Shown: positions 55,357 through 62,539 of the stretch, piece after piece | Position numbering within the stretch: the first letter of the stretch is position 1 | Layout of the letters: each line of letters opens with the position of its first letter | Source of the DNA: an uncultured Methylobacter sp. | Lineage (GTDB): Bacteria > Pseudomonadota > Gammaproteobacteria > Methylococcales > Methylomonadaceae | Assembly (NCBI GenBank): GCA_903832775.1 | Contig: CAILCX010000071.1 | Location: forward strand, 41,056-105,055 | Direction: 5' to 3' | DNA length: 64,000 nt | Made by a program: the position numbers and the translations under genes | Notes under the pieces: model-generated | What the model saw: only the letters and a program-made list of their open reading frames with translations | Databases searched by the model: none | What the model was told of the DNA's origin: nothing

Positions 55357-55384
55357 TTGACCAATCTTATTAATGGCGTATAAT
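55357..55384 (+). promoter_or_regulatory. Promoter of the tRNA-Gly/tRNA-Cys unit
   Basis: TTGACC (55357-55362) and a perfect TATAAT (55379-55384) separated by 16 bases. Transcription would start near 55391, about 12 bases before tRNA-Gly. Confidence 0.85.
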
Positions 55385-55402
55385 GACCAAATAAATTGAA
55401 GC

Positions 55403-55477
55403 GCGGGAATAGCTCAGTGGTAGAGCACAACCTTGCCAAGGTTGGGGTCGCGAGTTCGAATCTCGTTTCCCGCTCCA
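55403..55477 (+). tRNA. tRNA-Gly (anticodon GCC)
   Basis: Cloverleaf with acceptor GCGGGAA pairing with TTCCCGC, D-arm AGCTCAGTGGTAGAGC, anticodon stem-loop ACCTTGCCAAGGT with anticodon GCC, and T-arm CGAGTTCGAATCTCG. The 3' CCA is encoded. Confidence 0.97.
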
Positions 55478-55487
55478 ATTAATTTCA

Positions 55488-55517
55488 AAAAAAGCCGCGA
55501 ATAATCGCGGCTTTTTT
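55488..55517 (+). terminator. Terminator-like hairpin between tRNA-Gly and tRNA-Cys
   Basis: AAAAAAGCCGCGA and TCGCGGCTTTTTT form a perfect 13-bp stem with loop ATAA and a closing T6 run. Only seven bases separate it from tRNA-Cys. It has all the marks of an intrinsic terminator, yet the downstream tRNA has no room for its own promoter except inside this hairpin or tRNA-Gly. Confidence 0.8.
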
Positions 55518-55524
55518 ACTTTTA

Positions 55525-55598
55525 GGCTGCGTAGCAAAATGGTTATGCAGTGGCCTGCAAAGCCATCTACGGCGGTTCGATTCCGCCCGCAGCCTCCA
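55525..55598 (+). tRNA. tRNA-Cys (anticodon GCA), island attachment gene
   Basis: Acceptor GGCTGCG pairs with CGCAGCC, anticodon loop CCTGCAAAG gives GCA, T-arm GGCGGTTCGATTCCGCC, CCA encoded. A P4-type integrase follows 210 bp downstream, so the 3' half of this tRNA is the likely attachment site of the genomic island. Confidence 0.97.
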
Positions 55599-55631
55599 TT
55601 AGTGAATTCAGACAGATACAACGAAGTACAT

Positions 55632-55666
55632 AAACCCGCAAGTCACATGGCTTAGCGGGTTTTTTA
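55632..55666 (+). terminator. Intrinsic terminator after tRNA-Cys
   Basis: AAACCCGC and GCGGGTTT arms enclose a 15-base loop and end in a T run, 34 bp after tRNA-Cys, inside the island. Confidence 0.8.
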
Positions 55667-55679
55667 TTGTCCAATGAAA

Positions 55680-55770
55680 TGCAGTAACATACAATAGAAA
55701 TCAGCGCATTTAGCAGTAATTATGTCAGTAACAGCATTTTTTAAAGTTACCGCAACAAAAGTTACTGCAA
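55680..55770. repeat. Integrase arm-type repeats (GCAGTAAC family)
   Basis: Three direct units TGCAGTAAC, GCAGTAAT and TCAGTAAC (55680, 55713, 55726) and two inverted units GTTACCGCAA and GTTACTGCAA (55746, 55761) lie between tRNA-Cys and the integrase. This arrangement is typical of accessory binding sites recognised by the N-terminal arm domain of P4-type integrases. Confidence 0.6.
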
Positions 55771-55807
55771 GTACTGTATGTTGTTTTCACTTCAAGGACT
55801 TACCACA

Positions 55808-57070
55808 ATGGCTACAAATATTCTTTTTGATGTCTCTATCCGTAATGCAAAGCCCATAGATAAAGACCAGCGTCTTAATGATGGCGGTGGACTGTATCTG
55901 CTGATTAAACCCAGCGGCGCAAAGTGGTGGCGATTTGATTACACCATGGTAGGTAGGCGCAAAACATTATCATTGGGCGTTTATCCGAAAACCTCATTAA
56001 ATGATGCTCGGAAAAAAGCAACAGCAATTGCTAATAAAGTTTCAAATGGGATTGATCCCAGTGCCGAACGTAAAGCTAAAAAAATAGAACAAGTAAAGCA
56101 AAAGGAAAATGACCGGCTTATTGACTTAGGGTTGCCCGTACTTAATAGCTTTGAATATGTAGCGCGTGAGTGGGGGATAAAAAAAGTTAACGACTGGGAT
56201 GATAAAAATAATCGTTCAAAACGGATGCTTGAACGAAACATATTTCCTTGGCTGGGTAGTAAGCCCATAACAGATATTTTACCTAAAGATATTCTGGTTT
56301 GTTTGCGACGTATTGAAGATCGCGGAACAATTGAAACGGCACACAGGACATTGCAAATATGTGGGCAAGTATTCCGGTATGCAGTCGCAACTATTGATGG
56401 CGTTGATCGGGATATAACTCCCGATTTACGCGGAGCATTGCCACCGGCAAAAGGTGAGCACTTTGCCTCAATTACCGAACCAAAACAGGTTGCTGAATTA
56501 CTAAGAGCAATCGACAGTTATCAAGGTTCATTAGCGGTTATTTGTGCGCTGAAACTTGCACCTTTGGTATTTGTGCGTCCTGGCGAATTACGCGCGGCAG
56601 AGTGGGAGCATATTAACCTTGAGTCTAAAGAATGGCGTTACTTTGTATCAAAAACCAAGACAGAACATATTGTTCCGCTTTCGAATCAAGCCGTAAAAAT
56701 ATTGGAAGAACTGTGCCCGCTTACCGGGCATGGGCGTTTTGTGTTTTCGTCGGAGCGTACCCCGCGTGGTGATAGATGTATGAGTGAGAATACTATAAAT
56801 GCAGCCTTAAAAAGAATGGGTTTTGGCAAGGATATAATGACCGGTCACGGTTTTAGAGCAATGGCTAGGACGATACTTGATGAAGAGTTGGGCGTTAGAG
56901 TTGATTTTATTGAACATCAACTTGCACATGCTGTTAAAGATCCAAACGGACGCGCCTATAATCGAACAGCTCTTTTACCGGGACGACATAAGATGATGCA
57001 GCAATGGTCAGATTATCTGGACAATCTAAAGAATGGGGCACAAGTTCTACCATTTAAAAATATCGGTTAA
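55808..57070 (+). CDS. P4-type tyrosine recombinase (island integrase)
   Basis: Site-specific recombinase, 420 residues from ATG 55808 (AAGGA upstream); the track's earlier start is not needed. The N-terminal DUF4102 arm-binding domain covers about residues 1-85 (RLNDGGGLYLLIKPSGAKWWRF and KTLSLGVYPKTSLNDARKKA). The core-binding domain follows, then the catalytic domain with Arg in VRPGELRAAEWEHI, Lys in VSKTKTEHIVPLS, HxxR in TGHGFRAMARTIL, a further His in FIEHQLAHA and the nucleophile Tyr in GRAYNRTALLPGR. All catalytic residues are present, so it should be active. Confidence 0.96.
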   Translation: MATNILFDVSIRNAKPIDKDQRLNDGGGLYLLIKPSGAKWWRFDYTMVGRRKTLSLGVYPKTSLNDARKKATAIANKVSNGIDPSAERKAKKIEQVKQKENDRLIDLGLPVLNSFEYVAREWGIKKVNDWDDKNNRSKRMLERNIFPWLGSKPITDILPKDILVCLRRIEDRGTIETAHRTLQICGQVFRYAVATIDGVDRDITPDLRGALPPAKGEHFASITEPKQVAELLRAIDSYQGSLAVICALKLAPLVFVRPGELRAAEWEHINLESKEWRYFVSKTKTEHIVPLSNQAVKILEELCPLTGHGRFVFSSERTPRGDRCMSENTINAALKRMGFGKDIMTGHGFRAMARTILDEELGVRVDFIEHQLAHAVKDPNGRAYNRTALLPGRHKMMQQWSDYLDNLKNGAQVLPFKNIG

Positions 57071-57220
57071 CATAAAGACTCTGATAAATAACTAATATAA
57101 TAAATCACACTGCTATAATCCAATTTAACCGAATAGCCTTAGCAGGGCAGGTAAGGCAAGCAGCACTTACCCCCTTTAATTTATTTTTTCTAAACAACTT
57201 TACTTAGGCAAGGTGTTATT

Positions 57221-57841
57221 TTGGTTGATGTTTTTTTTCGCGGTTATGGGCAGTGGCGTCTTGATATAGATAAAGAATTATCTGGCCTAGACATGTCTTT
57301 TACTGAGTATCTATCTGATATATATCAAGCTGATGGCGTTTTTCGGCTAAATAAAAATGATGAAACTGCTTATAAGCATACAAAAAGTCTTGAAAACTTC
57401 GATATTAAATATTTATTAAGAAGCGAACATCCAGATTGTGAGTTTTCAAGATATATAAACAGTGGTGGACACATAGTCCAATGCTATCTAATCCCATACG
57501 ATATAGATGACCTTTACTTTTGCCTTGAGTCAAATCAGCCTAAACCAATAATTTTAACAATTGCAGAATCATACGAACCGAACACCAAAGAAGTTCTAAC
57601 TATAAAACCAAATGAGACTAATAAAGGTCGAAGGCCAGCACAAATCAATTTATTACTGTCAACTATTGATGAAATGCAATATGAGCGTCTAAATATCCCA
57701 GTTGGAGGAAAGAAAAAAACACTCGAAATATGTTTAGAAAATAAAAAAGTTTTTTCTACAGAGTCAGTCTTTAACGCAGTATGGTCAGAACTAAGCAAGG
57801 ATGGTCATATATCAATCACAGGGAAAGATAAATATCTTTAA
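57221..57841 (+). CDS. Unrecognised island protein (206 residues)
   Basis: TTG start with AAGG seven bases upstream. No signal peptide or membrane helix. Sequence begins MVDVFFRGYGQWRLDIDKEL; the middle has CEFSRYINSGGHIVQCYLIPYDI and the C-terminus a Lys-rich part then VFNAVWSELSKDGHISITGK. The AT-rich composition differs from the core genes. It sits between the integrase and the AlpA-type regulator. No family recognised, no catalytic motif obvious. Confidence 0.6.
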   Translation: MVDVFFRGYGQWRLDIDKELSGLDMSFTEYLSDIYQADGVFRLNKNDETAYKHTKSLENFDIKYLLRSEHPDCEFSRYINSGGHIVQCYLIPYDIDDLYFCLESNQPKPIILTIAESYEPNTKEVLTIKPNETNKGRRPAQINLLLSTIDEMQYERLNIPVGGKKKTLEICLENKKVFSTESVFNAVWSELSKDGHISITGKDKYL

Positions 57842-57962
57842 AATCAGCACTGTTAACCTGTTACGTTAAAAAAAGGTGAGGTTGTGAGTCTTTACATAAC
57901 ACTACCCTGAATTCGTAAGATAGCCCCAACATCATTAAATAAATGTAACGGGGACTTAACAA

Positions 57963-58229
57963 ATGCAACAAGCAACTATTACGAAAACCAGCGGCACCGA
58001 ATTAAATCAAATTAATATTAGTTCGTTACCTGAAACCGGATTTTTACGAATCTGGCATATCATAGGCAACAAAAAAACCAACATCCCTGCACTTATTCCA
58101 ATAAGTGGAACATCTTTCTTAAATGGCGTCAAATCTGGTAAATATCCGAAGCCAGTTAAGCTTGGAGAAAGAACAACAGCTTGGCGCGTTGAAGACATAA
58201 GAGAGCTAATAACTAATATAAGTTGCTGA
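57963..58229 (+). CDS. AlpA-family transcriptional regulator
   Basis: 88 residues. The C-terminal part is a MerR-like winged helix of the AlpA/excisionase type: ISGTSFLNGVKSGKYPKPVK followed by RTTAWRVEDIRELI. Such proteins activate or direct integrase genes on P4-like islands and serve as excision factors. About 35 N-terminal residues precede the domain. Its pairing with the integrase 0.9 kb upstream is a standard island module. Confidence 0.88.
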   Translation: MQQATITKTSGTELNQINISSLPETGFLRIWHIIGNKKTNIPALIPISGTSFLNGVKSGKYPKPVKLGERTTAWRVEDIRELITNISC

Positions 58230-58602
58230 TATGTTGAATTAAAGCGTAAATAATTTAGATAGCCAGCGTATTTACAGTTAAGAAATATTTAGTATTTAGT
58301 TCTATTGAGTGAAAACAACTAAATTTATTGTAAATTTAAAACTAAATACTAATGATTCTTGTTTATATTTAAGCATATAGAGGTATAGCTTCTATTCCAT
58401 TGTATTAATGATGGTTTTTAACTTCTATCTTTACAACTTCTTACTTGTAAAAAATAAAATTTAGCAGATGGCCGTATTTACTAGGTGTTTATACCTAGTA
58501 TTGCTAAAATCTGAATGAGTGGCGATGAAGCCTATAAGCTTAAGTGCTGCAGGGCAGAGGTAGCTTGTAATCTTATTAAGTTAACGGAAGTAGGTATTTT
58601 AA
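58230..58602. other. Noncoding AT-rich gap with an ACTAGGT inverted repeat
   Basis: 373 bp without a supported gene. It holds the exact inverted repeat ACTAGGT-N6-ACCTAGT at 58480-58499, about 100 bp upstream of the next gene, which could be an operator. No RNA gene is recognised. Confidence 0.5.
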
Positions 58603-59049
58603 ATGAATTCTCATTTTATTGCTTTTTTTATACCAGTTGCTGGTATAGGTATTATTTGTCTTATAAAAAAATTAATAGTTGATCGTATAGAACCTATAAC
58701 ACCTGAAAAAAATATAGAAAATCCAATAGAATCAGTCTTAAATAGCAATCAACCTAAAAGCAATTTGAATATAGTTATTATTCTTGGAATTATCGGAGTA
58801 ATAGGAAGTTTTTTTATGGATACATCAATATCTTCAGGCGATATTAGAGTTAAAAATATTGGGCTAATGCAGCAACAACAGAACATGTTGATTGTTTCTG
58901 GATTAGTCGTTTTAATAGGAGTTATTATGTCAATGATAAAATCAAAAAATATCGTAGACTCATCAGAACTTAAAGCTTGTCCTTATTGCGCTGAATCTAT
59001 TAAAAAAGAGGCTATTTTATGTAGATATTGTGGTAAAGATGTCATATAA
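58603..59049 (+). CDS. Two-helix membrane protein with C-terminal zinc ribbon
   Basis: 148 residues. An N-terminal hydrophobic helix ([17 protein letters not shown]), helices near residues 50-66 and 92-108, then a cytoplasmic zinc ribbon with two CxxC pairs: [25 protein letters not shown]. This tail module is frequent on bacterial membrane proteins of unknown role. TAACGGAAG lies upstream of the ATG. Island cargo, AT-rich; not linked to a pathway by its neighbours. Confidence 0.72.
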   Translation: MNSHFIAFFIPVAGIGIICLIKKLIVDRIEPITPEKNIENPIESVLNSNQPKSNLNIVIILGIIGVIGSFFMDTSISSGDIRVKNIGLMQQQQNMLIVSGLVVLIGVIMSMIKSKNIVDSSELKACPYCAESIKKEAILCRYCGKDVI

Positions 59050-59184
59050 ATTAGTGCTATAAAAATATTAATAATGTGCGTGCATCTACTTGTAACAGGG
59101 CTATAAAGGAAAGAAGATAATACACAAGCACATTGTGACAATTGCAATTCAACTTGGATTTTTTAAATAATTTTTAGGATTAAT

Positions 59185-59637
59185 ATGAAATATGTTGTCA
59201 TAGTTACCAGTAGATTTTTATGTTTATTTTGGGTCGTTGCACCTACACTTATCAAAGATAAAGTTGTTGGACTAGTTACTTTTTCAAGCACTGATCGTCA
59301 ATGCTTTAACTATTACAAAAATAAGGACAACTACTTCAAAGATCCAGACTCTGCATATATGGAAAGTAGCCTTATCTGGACTAAAACAGATAACCTAGAT
59401 GAGCTAAGAGAGCATCAAAATATTATTGAGATTGATAAAGTTATTAATATTAAAGAATACGATTCTATTGTAAAGGTAAAAGTAAGAGCGCGAAATAGTA
59501 TGGGCGGGTATGCTTCTGAAGACATATATTGTCCGTTGGCTGACAACAACCTCATCAATACACTTGACTCACTAAAGTATGACACACGCTATACATTAAA
59601 AAAACTTATTGAAAGAGATGATTTAATAAGAGAGTAA
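59185..59637 (+). CDS. Unrecognised island protein with N-terminal hydrophobic segment
   Basis: 150 residues. The first 30 form a signal-anchor or signal peptide (YVVIVTSRFLCLFWVVAPTL). The rest is predicted exported: a region DSAYMESSLIWTKTDNL and beta-rich KEYDSIVKVKVRARNSMGGY ending DIYCPLADN. The pattern of a KDPxSAxF-like opening and a short beta domain resembles small exported proteins of phage or island origin. No function can be assigned. Confidence 0.55.
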   Translation: MKYVVIVTSRFLCLFWVVAPTLIKDKVVGLVTFSSTDRQCFNYYKNKDNYFKDPDSAYMESSLIWTKTDNLDELREHQNIIEIDKVINIKEYDSIVKVKVRARNSMGGYASEDIYCPLADNNLINTLDSLKYDTRYTLKKLIERDDLIRE

Positions 59638-60124
59638 TGCACTTCAAATGACTTTTCAAAAATAAACAAAGCATCTTTCTTACGAGTTAACCATGATCAA
59701 AGTAAATAAGTAACTATTAACATCTAGCCACATCTAATAGTAAGTATTGTTAGGTAAAAAGGTACTCCGCAGAGGTTTAACTACTGCGTGATCAATAGAT
59801 GCTATATCTATGCACATATCAAATTTTACAGACCAACTACTTTATAATAAGTAAATACTAAGTATAGGTTAAAGGAGAAGCAACTAAACCTAGTTGTTAA
59901 ATCTTATCATAACTAGGTTAGCTGAATAGATACTAAAGCATCTATTCTAAGTTAACTGCATATTAACATAAGCTACACTAAAATTAATCAAGTAATTGAT
60001 TTTAGCATAATAAATTAATAAATTAGAATGTGTCACTTTTTTACTACAAGAAGGTATTAGTTAAATTTTTGTGTAATTCTTGTAGATAAAAAGTGACACG
60101 TTTTTTCTCTTACTGGAAAAAATA
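59638..60124. other. Dyad-rich noncoding region, possible structured RNA or regulatory locus
   Basis: 487 bp without a supported ORF. It contains at least five inverted repeats in its last 310 bp: ATAGAT/ATCTAT (59795-59811), AACCTAGTT/AACTAGGTT (59887-59919), GAATAGAT/ATCTATTC (59924-59947), AATCAA/TTGATT (59986-60001) and a 23-bp imperfect pair (60030-60099). A GGAG-containing stretch at about 59871-59880 is not followed by an ORF. Confidence 0.5.
60030..60099. repeat. Large imperfect hairpin upstream of the 60125 gene
   Basis: A 23-bp left arm (GTGTCACTTTTTTACTACAA + GAA) pairs with the right arm (60077-60099) at all but two or so positions, with a 24-base loop. The right arm is followed by CGTTTTTTCT, so it could end or attenuate transcription just before the ribosome-binding site of the next gene. 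Confidence 0.75.
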
Positions 60125-60451
60125 ATGAACCATAAATTGGTTAATACCATAACTACTGAAAATATATATTCTGGTTTATTTGTAAAAAACTACCCTTCTT
60201 TATGTAATCTATTAAATGATAAAGTAAAGAAGGGTAAATCAAAAATTTTACAACTAGAAGAATGGAAAAGAATATTTAACTTTGATCGTGAAATAAATAA
60301 TGGTTGCATTGGTAGAGGTTATAAGATAATTGAAGTTTACCTTACAGAAAAGTCTAAGGAACGTAAGCTAGCGATTAAAACTATTATCAGAAATCTAGTG
60401 ATTTTAGAAGATTTACTGAATGAATTAGATGAAACCAAAGAAAAGAATTAA
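60125..60451 (+). CDS. Unrecognised island ORF, N-terminal part of a stop-interrupted frame
   Basis: 108 residues from ATG 60125 (CTGGAAAA upstream). Predicted helical and soluble: YPSLCNLLNDKVKKGKSKIL, WKRIFNFDREINNGCIGRGY, IIRNLVILEDLLNELDETKE. The segment YKIIEVYLTEKSK is beta-like. It ends at TAA 60449-60451, after which the same frame stays open through the next ORF. It may be a small stand-alone protein or the N-terminus of a larger protein cut by a nonsense mutation. Preceded by the large hairpin at 60030-60099. Confidence 0.5.
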   Translation: MNHKLVNTITTENIYSGLFVKNYPSLCNLLNDKVKKGKSKILQLEEWKRIFNFDREINNGCIGRGYKIIEVYLTEKSKERKLAIKTIIRNLVILEDLLNELDETKEKN

Positions 60452-60553
60452 TCATATAGAACAACTAAGGAATTATATTTACTACTTGGTATTTGTAATG
60501 ATGATTTTTTTAAAAATAGACATATAAGTCAGTTAAAGCTAAAAAATAATCCT

Positions 60554-61339
60554 ATGAATTTAGCCCTTTATAATAAAAGTATTTTCTTTAGAATCCCTTT
60601 AAATGATGTCAGGTCATTTTATGAAGATATTGATAGCAAAGGAAGAAGTGTTATTTATGGATTACTGACAACCCTACAAAAACAATGCAATGTTGAAATA
60701 GACAAATCTTATAATATATGTATTGATTTAGTTAATGATATATACAGATATTGTACTGAATATGAATATTCTTTGATTAAGTCGGCTATAGGTAGAACAT
60801 TACCTAAATATTCAAAAGAAGATGAACATGGAGTAATGATAATACCAACAGAGAAAGATATATTTTTATCTAGGAAATTCGATGTATTCTACAAAGATGT
60901 TGCTAATGATAGTATATTACAGGAATCAGGGATAAAAAAATTCTATACTATTTATAAGTTCACATTTACATCTAGCATATTGAAATTTATTGAATTATAT
61001 AACAAAGATATACATGTGTCTGATAAATCAATGTTTTTGAATCAAAGAATGATTAAATCTATTGAACTTAGTACCTGCAAAAGAATAATCAAGCATAGCA
61101 AACTTCTGTGCCAATTACTTATAAAGAATCCAACTATAGATATGGATGAGCTTTGTACTAAATATCGAATTACAGGGTTAAGGGGTAAAGATAATGAATA
61201 TTGGCATGATAGGAAGCTATTGATTAATAAGTTAATTAATCAATATGAAGAGATCAAGGTAAAATCTGAAGTAAAAATAAGAACTGGTCGATGGGTGCCA
61301 CCCGTAGTAAAAATAAATCTAGATGCATGGAAAACTTAA
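60554..61339 (+). CDS. Unrecognised island ORF, C-terminal part of the same frame
   Basis: 261 residues from ATG 60554, which has no ribosome-binding site. The frame is open upstream to 60452, adding RTTKELYLLLGICNDDFF and similar residues that look protein-like, so this ATG may not be the original start. Mostly helical and soluble, with RIPLNDVRSFYEDIDSKGRS, YKFTFTSSILKFIELYNKDI and a basic C-terminus (RTGRWVPPVVKINLDAWK). No recognised family; a DNA-associated island or plasmid function is possible but not shown. Confidence 0.5.
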   Translation: MNLALYNKSIFFRIPLNDVRSFYEDIDSKGRSVIYGLLTTLQKQCNVEIDKSYNICIDLVNDIYRYCTEYEYSLIKSAIGRTLPKYSKEDEHGVMIIPTEKDIFLSRKFDVFYKDVANDSILQESGIKKFYTIYKFTFTSSILKFIELYNKDIHVSDKSMFLNQRMIKSIELSTCKRIIKHSKLLCQLLIKNPTIDMDELCTKYRITGLRGKDNEYWHDRKLLINKLINQYEEIKVKSEVKIRTGRWVPPVVKINLDAWKT

Positions 61340-61565
61340 ATCTAGACACTTTATTAAATTACTATTTACTTCTAACGACACCAGAAAATTTTTCTAAAAA
61401 AATCCGGCCTATATTAACTAAGAGCGTAATCTTTTTACGCTAACTGTTACGGGTTCAGGAAGTACCTTTCTCCAAACACCCAACAGTCAAACATATATCT
61501 TATCAAATAGCTTTGCAACTTGAATTGTTTGTAATAATTAAAATATTGTCATCTACCTTGCTGAT

Positions 61566-61862
61566 TTATAGCCAGCCTAAACGCGTCATACAATCAAGTT
61601 TAAGTCCAACAAAAATACGCCTGCTTTCTGGGTCATCCTGAACAGCTTGCTTCATACCAGCAGGGTTGACTGATTTATTATATATGGAATTCTCACAGTA
61701 AGTTTCTGCTCTAGCCCTATCGGCATACCCTGACCAAGCATGGCGGTCATAAGGTGCGTCTTGTTGACTAAGCTGGGCATATTTTTCTAGACCAGCGCAA
61801 GAAGGTAGGAGTATTAGAAATGTTGTGGCAATGATTATTTTTTTCATAAGAGAGATTTTCAT
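61566..61862 (-). CDS. Small lipoprotein
   Basis: 98 residues (or 93 from the second Met at 61847). Signal peptide with lipobox LLPSC followed by AGLEKYAQL. The mature part has CENSIYNKSVNPAGMKQAVQ and ends KLDCMTRLGWL, with two further Cys that could form a disulphide. Only minus-strand gene of the island. No family recognised. Confidence 0.65.
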   Translation of the reverse strand: MKISLMKKIIIATTFLILLPSCAGLEKYAQLSQQDAPYDRHAWSGYADRARAETYCENSIYNKSVNPAGMKQAVQDDPESRRIFVGLKLDCMTRLGWL

Positions 61863-62539
61863 GTCCTATCAAACAGTGTGTTAGAAAAATAAAGACTGCA
61901 TAATTGTTACGTTATTTAATGTACCCTAAATTCTCCAGTTAATCCGTTCTGGGTTGTATTATTAAAACTGCTAAGCTTTAACTAACACTATATATTTTGC
62001 TTCAAGTATATATCAATTCAAGTTAATGACGGCCATTGTGTCGCCTTTTTTGTTTCTGGCTTATTAGGCTACTTATTTCTTTTAGGCTATGCCAGCCAAA
62101 CTAAATGAATTTATCCAGCACGGGGCTAATTTTAGTCTAGTGGGTTAAGTTGTAAGTTTGGTGCTTGCTTGAATAAATTAATTTTATCTTGTGGCTTGCC
62201 ATTAGCTCAGAAAATAAATTTATAGAGCTGAATAATTTAATGCAACTTTAGAGTGATGACGAAAAGTTAAGGGCTGGAATGATACCAGTGCATTTTGGTT
62301 GAAATTTCGGCAATTGTTGCGGGTGATCGAAAATGAATTTATACACAGTCACGCCGACTTCATGCAGTAACTTTGTCAGTAACAGTTATAATTGAAAAGC
62401 AAATAATGTAGTATTTACGGTGCTTGTAGAGCCTTTTGTGATAGAGCCCGCACCAAAAATAGGGTTAAAATACCCCAAATTAATTAGTAAAAGTGGTTGA
62501 AACCACTTTGAGACGTCTTGGTAGGGGGCTACGCGAGAT
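61863..62539. other. Noncoding stretch at the right side of the island
   Basis: 677 bp without a supported gene. It holds arm-type repeats at 62363-62385, the sequence GCCCGCACCA at 62447-62456 (possible decayed attachment core) and a perfect 9-bp hairpin AAAGTGGTT-GA-AACCACTTT at 62490-62509 just before the broken integrase. I see no RNA gene of known type. Confidence 0.5.
62363..62385. repeat. Second copy of the integrase arm-type repeat
   Basis: TGCAGTAAC then GTCAGTAACAG, nearly the same as the pair at 55713-55734 (GCAGTAAT ... GTCAGTAACAG). In that comparison 19 of 22 or so bases agree. It probably marks the right end of the island. Confidence 0.6.

Larger units (their letters stand above)
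55599..62539. mobile_element. Genomic island integrated at tRNA-Cys (right boundary approximate)
   Basis: Between tRNA-Cys and the second, broken integrase the DNA is markedly AT-rich and holds a P4-type integrase, an AlpA-type regulator and short genes with no recognised families, unlike the dense conserved genes before it. Arm-type repeats lie at both ends (55680-55770 and 62363-62385). I could not find a convincing long repeat of the tRNA-Cys 3' end on the right, so that boundary is inferred. Confidence 0.7.

Noticed and set aside
57150-57171. GGTAAG/CTTACC inverted repeat after the integrase
   Set aside because: Only six base pairs with a ten-base loop and no immediate T run; too weak to call a terminator.
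62447-62456. GCCCGCACCA resembling a tRNA 3' end
   Set aside because: No upstream cloverleaf can be drawn; the match to tRNA-Cys is seven bases only. Kept only as a weak att-core candidate.
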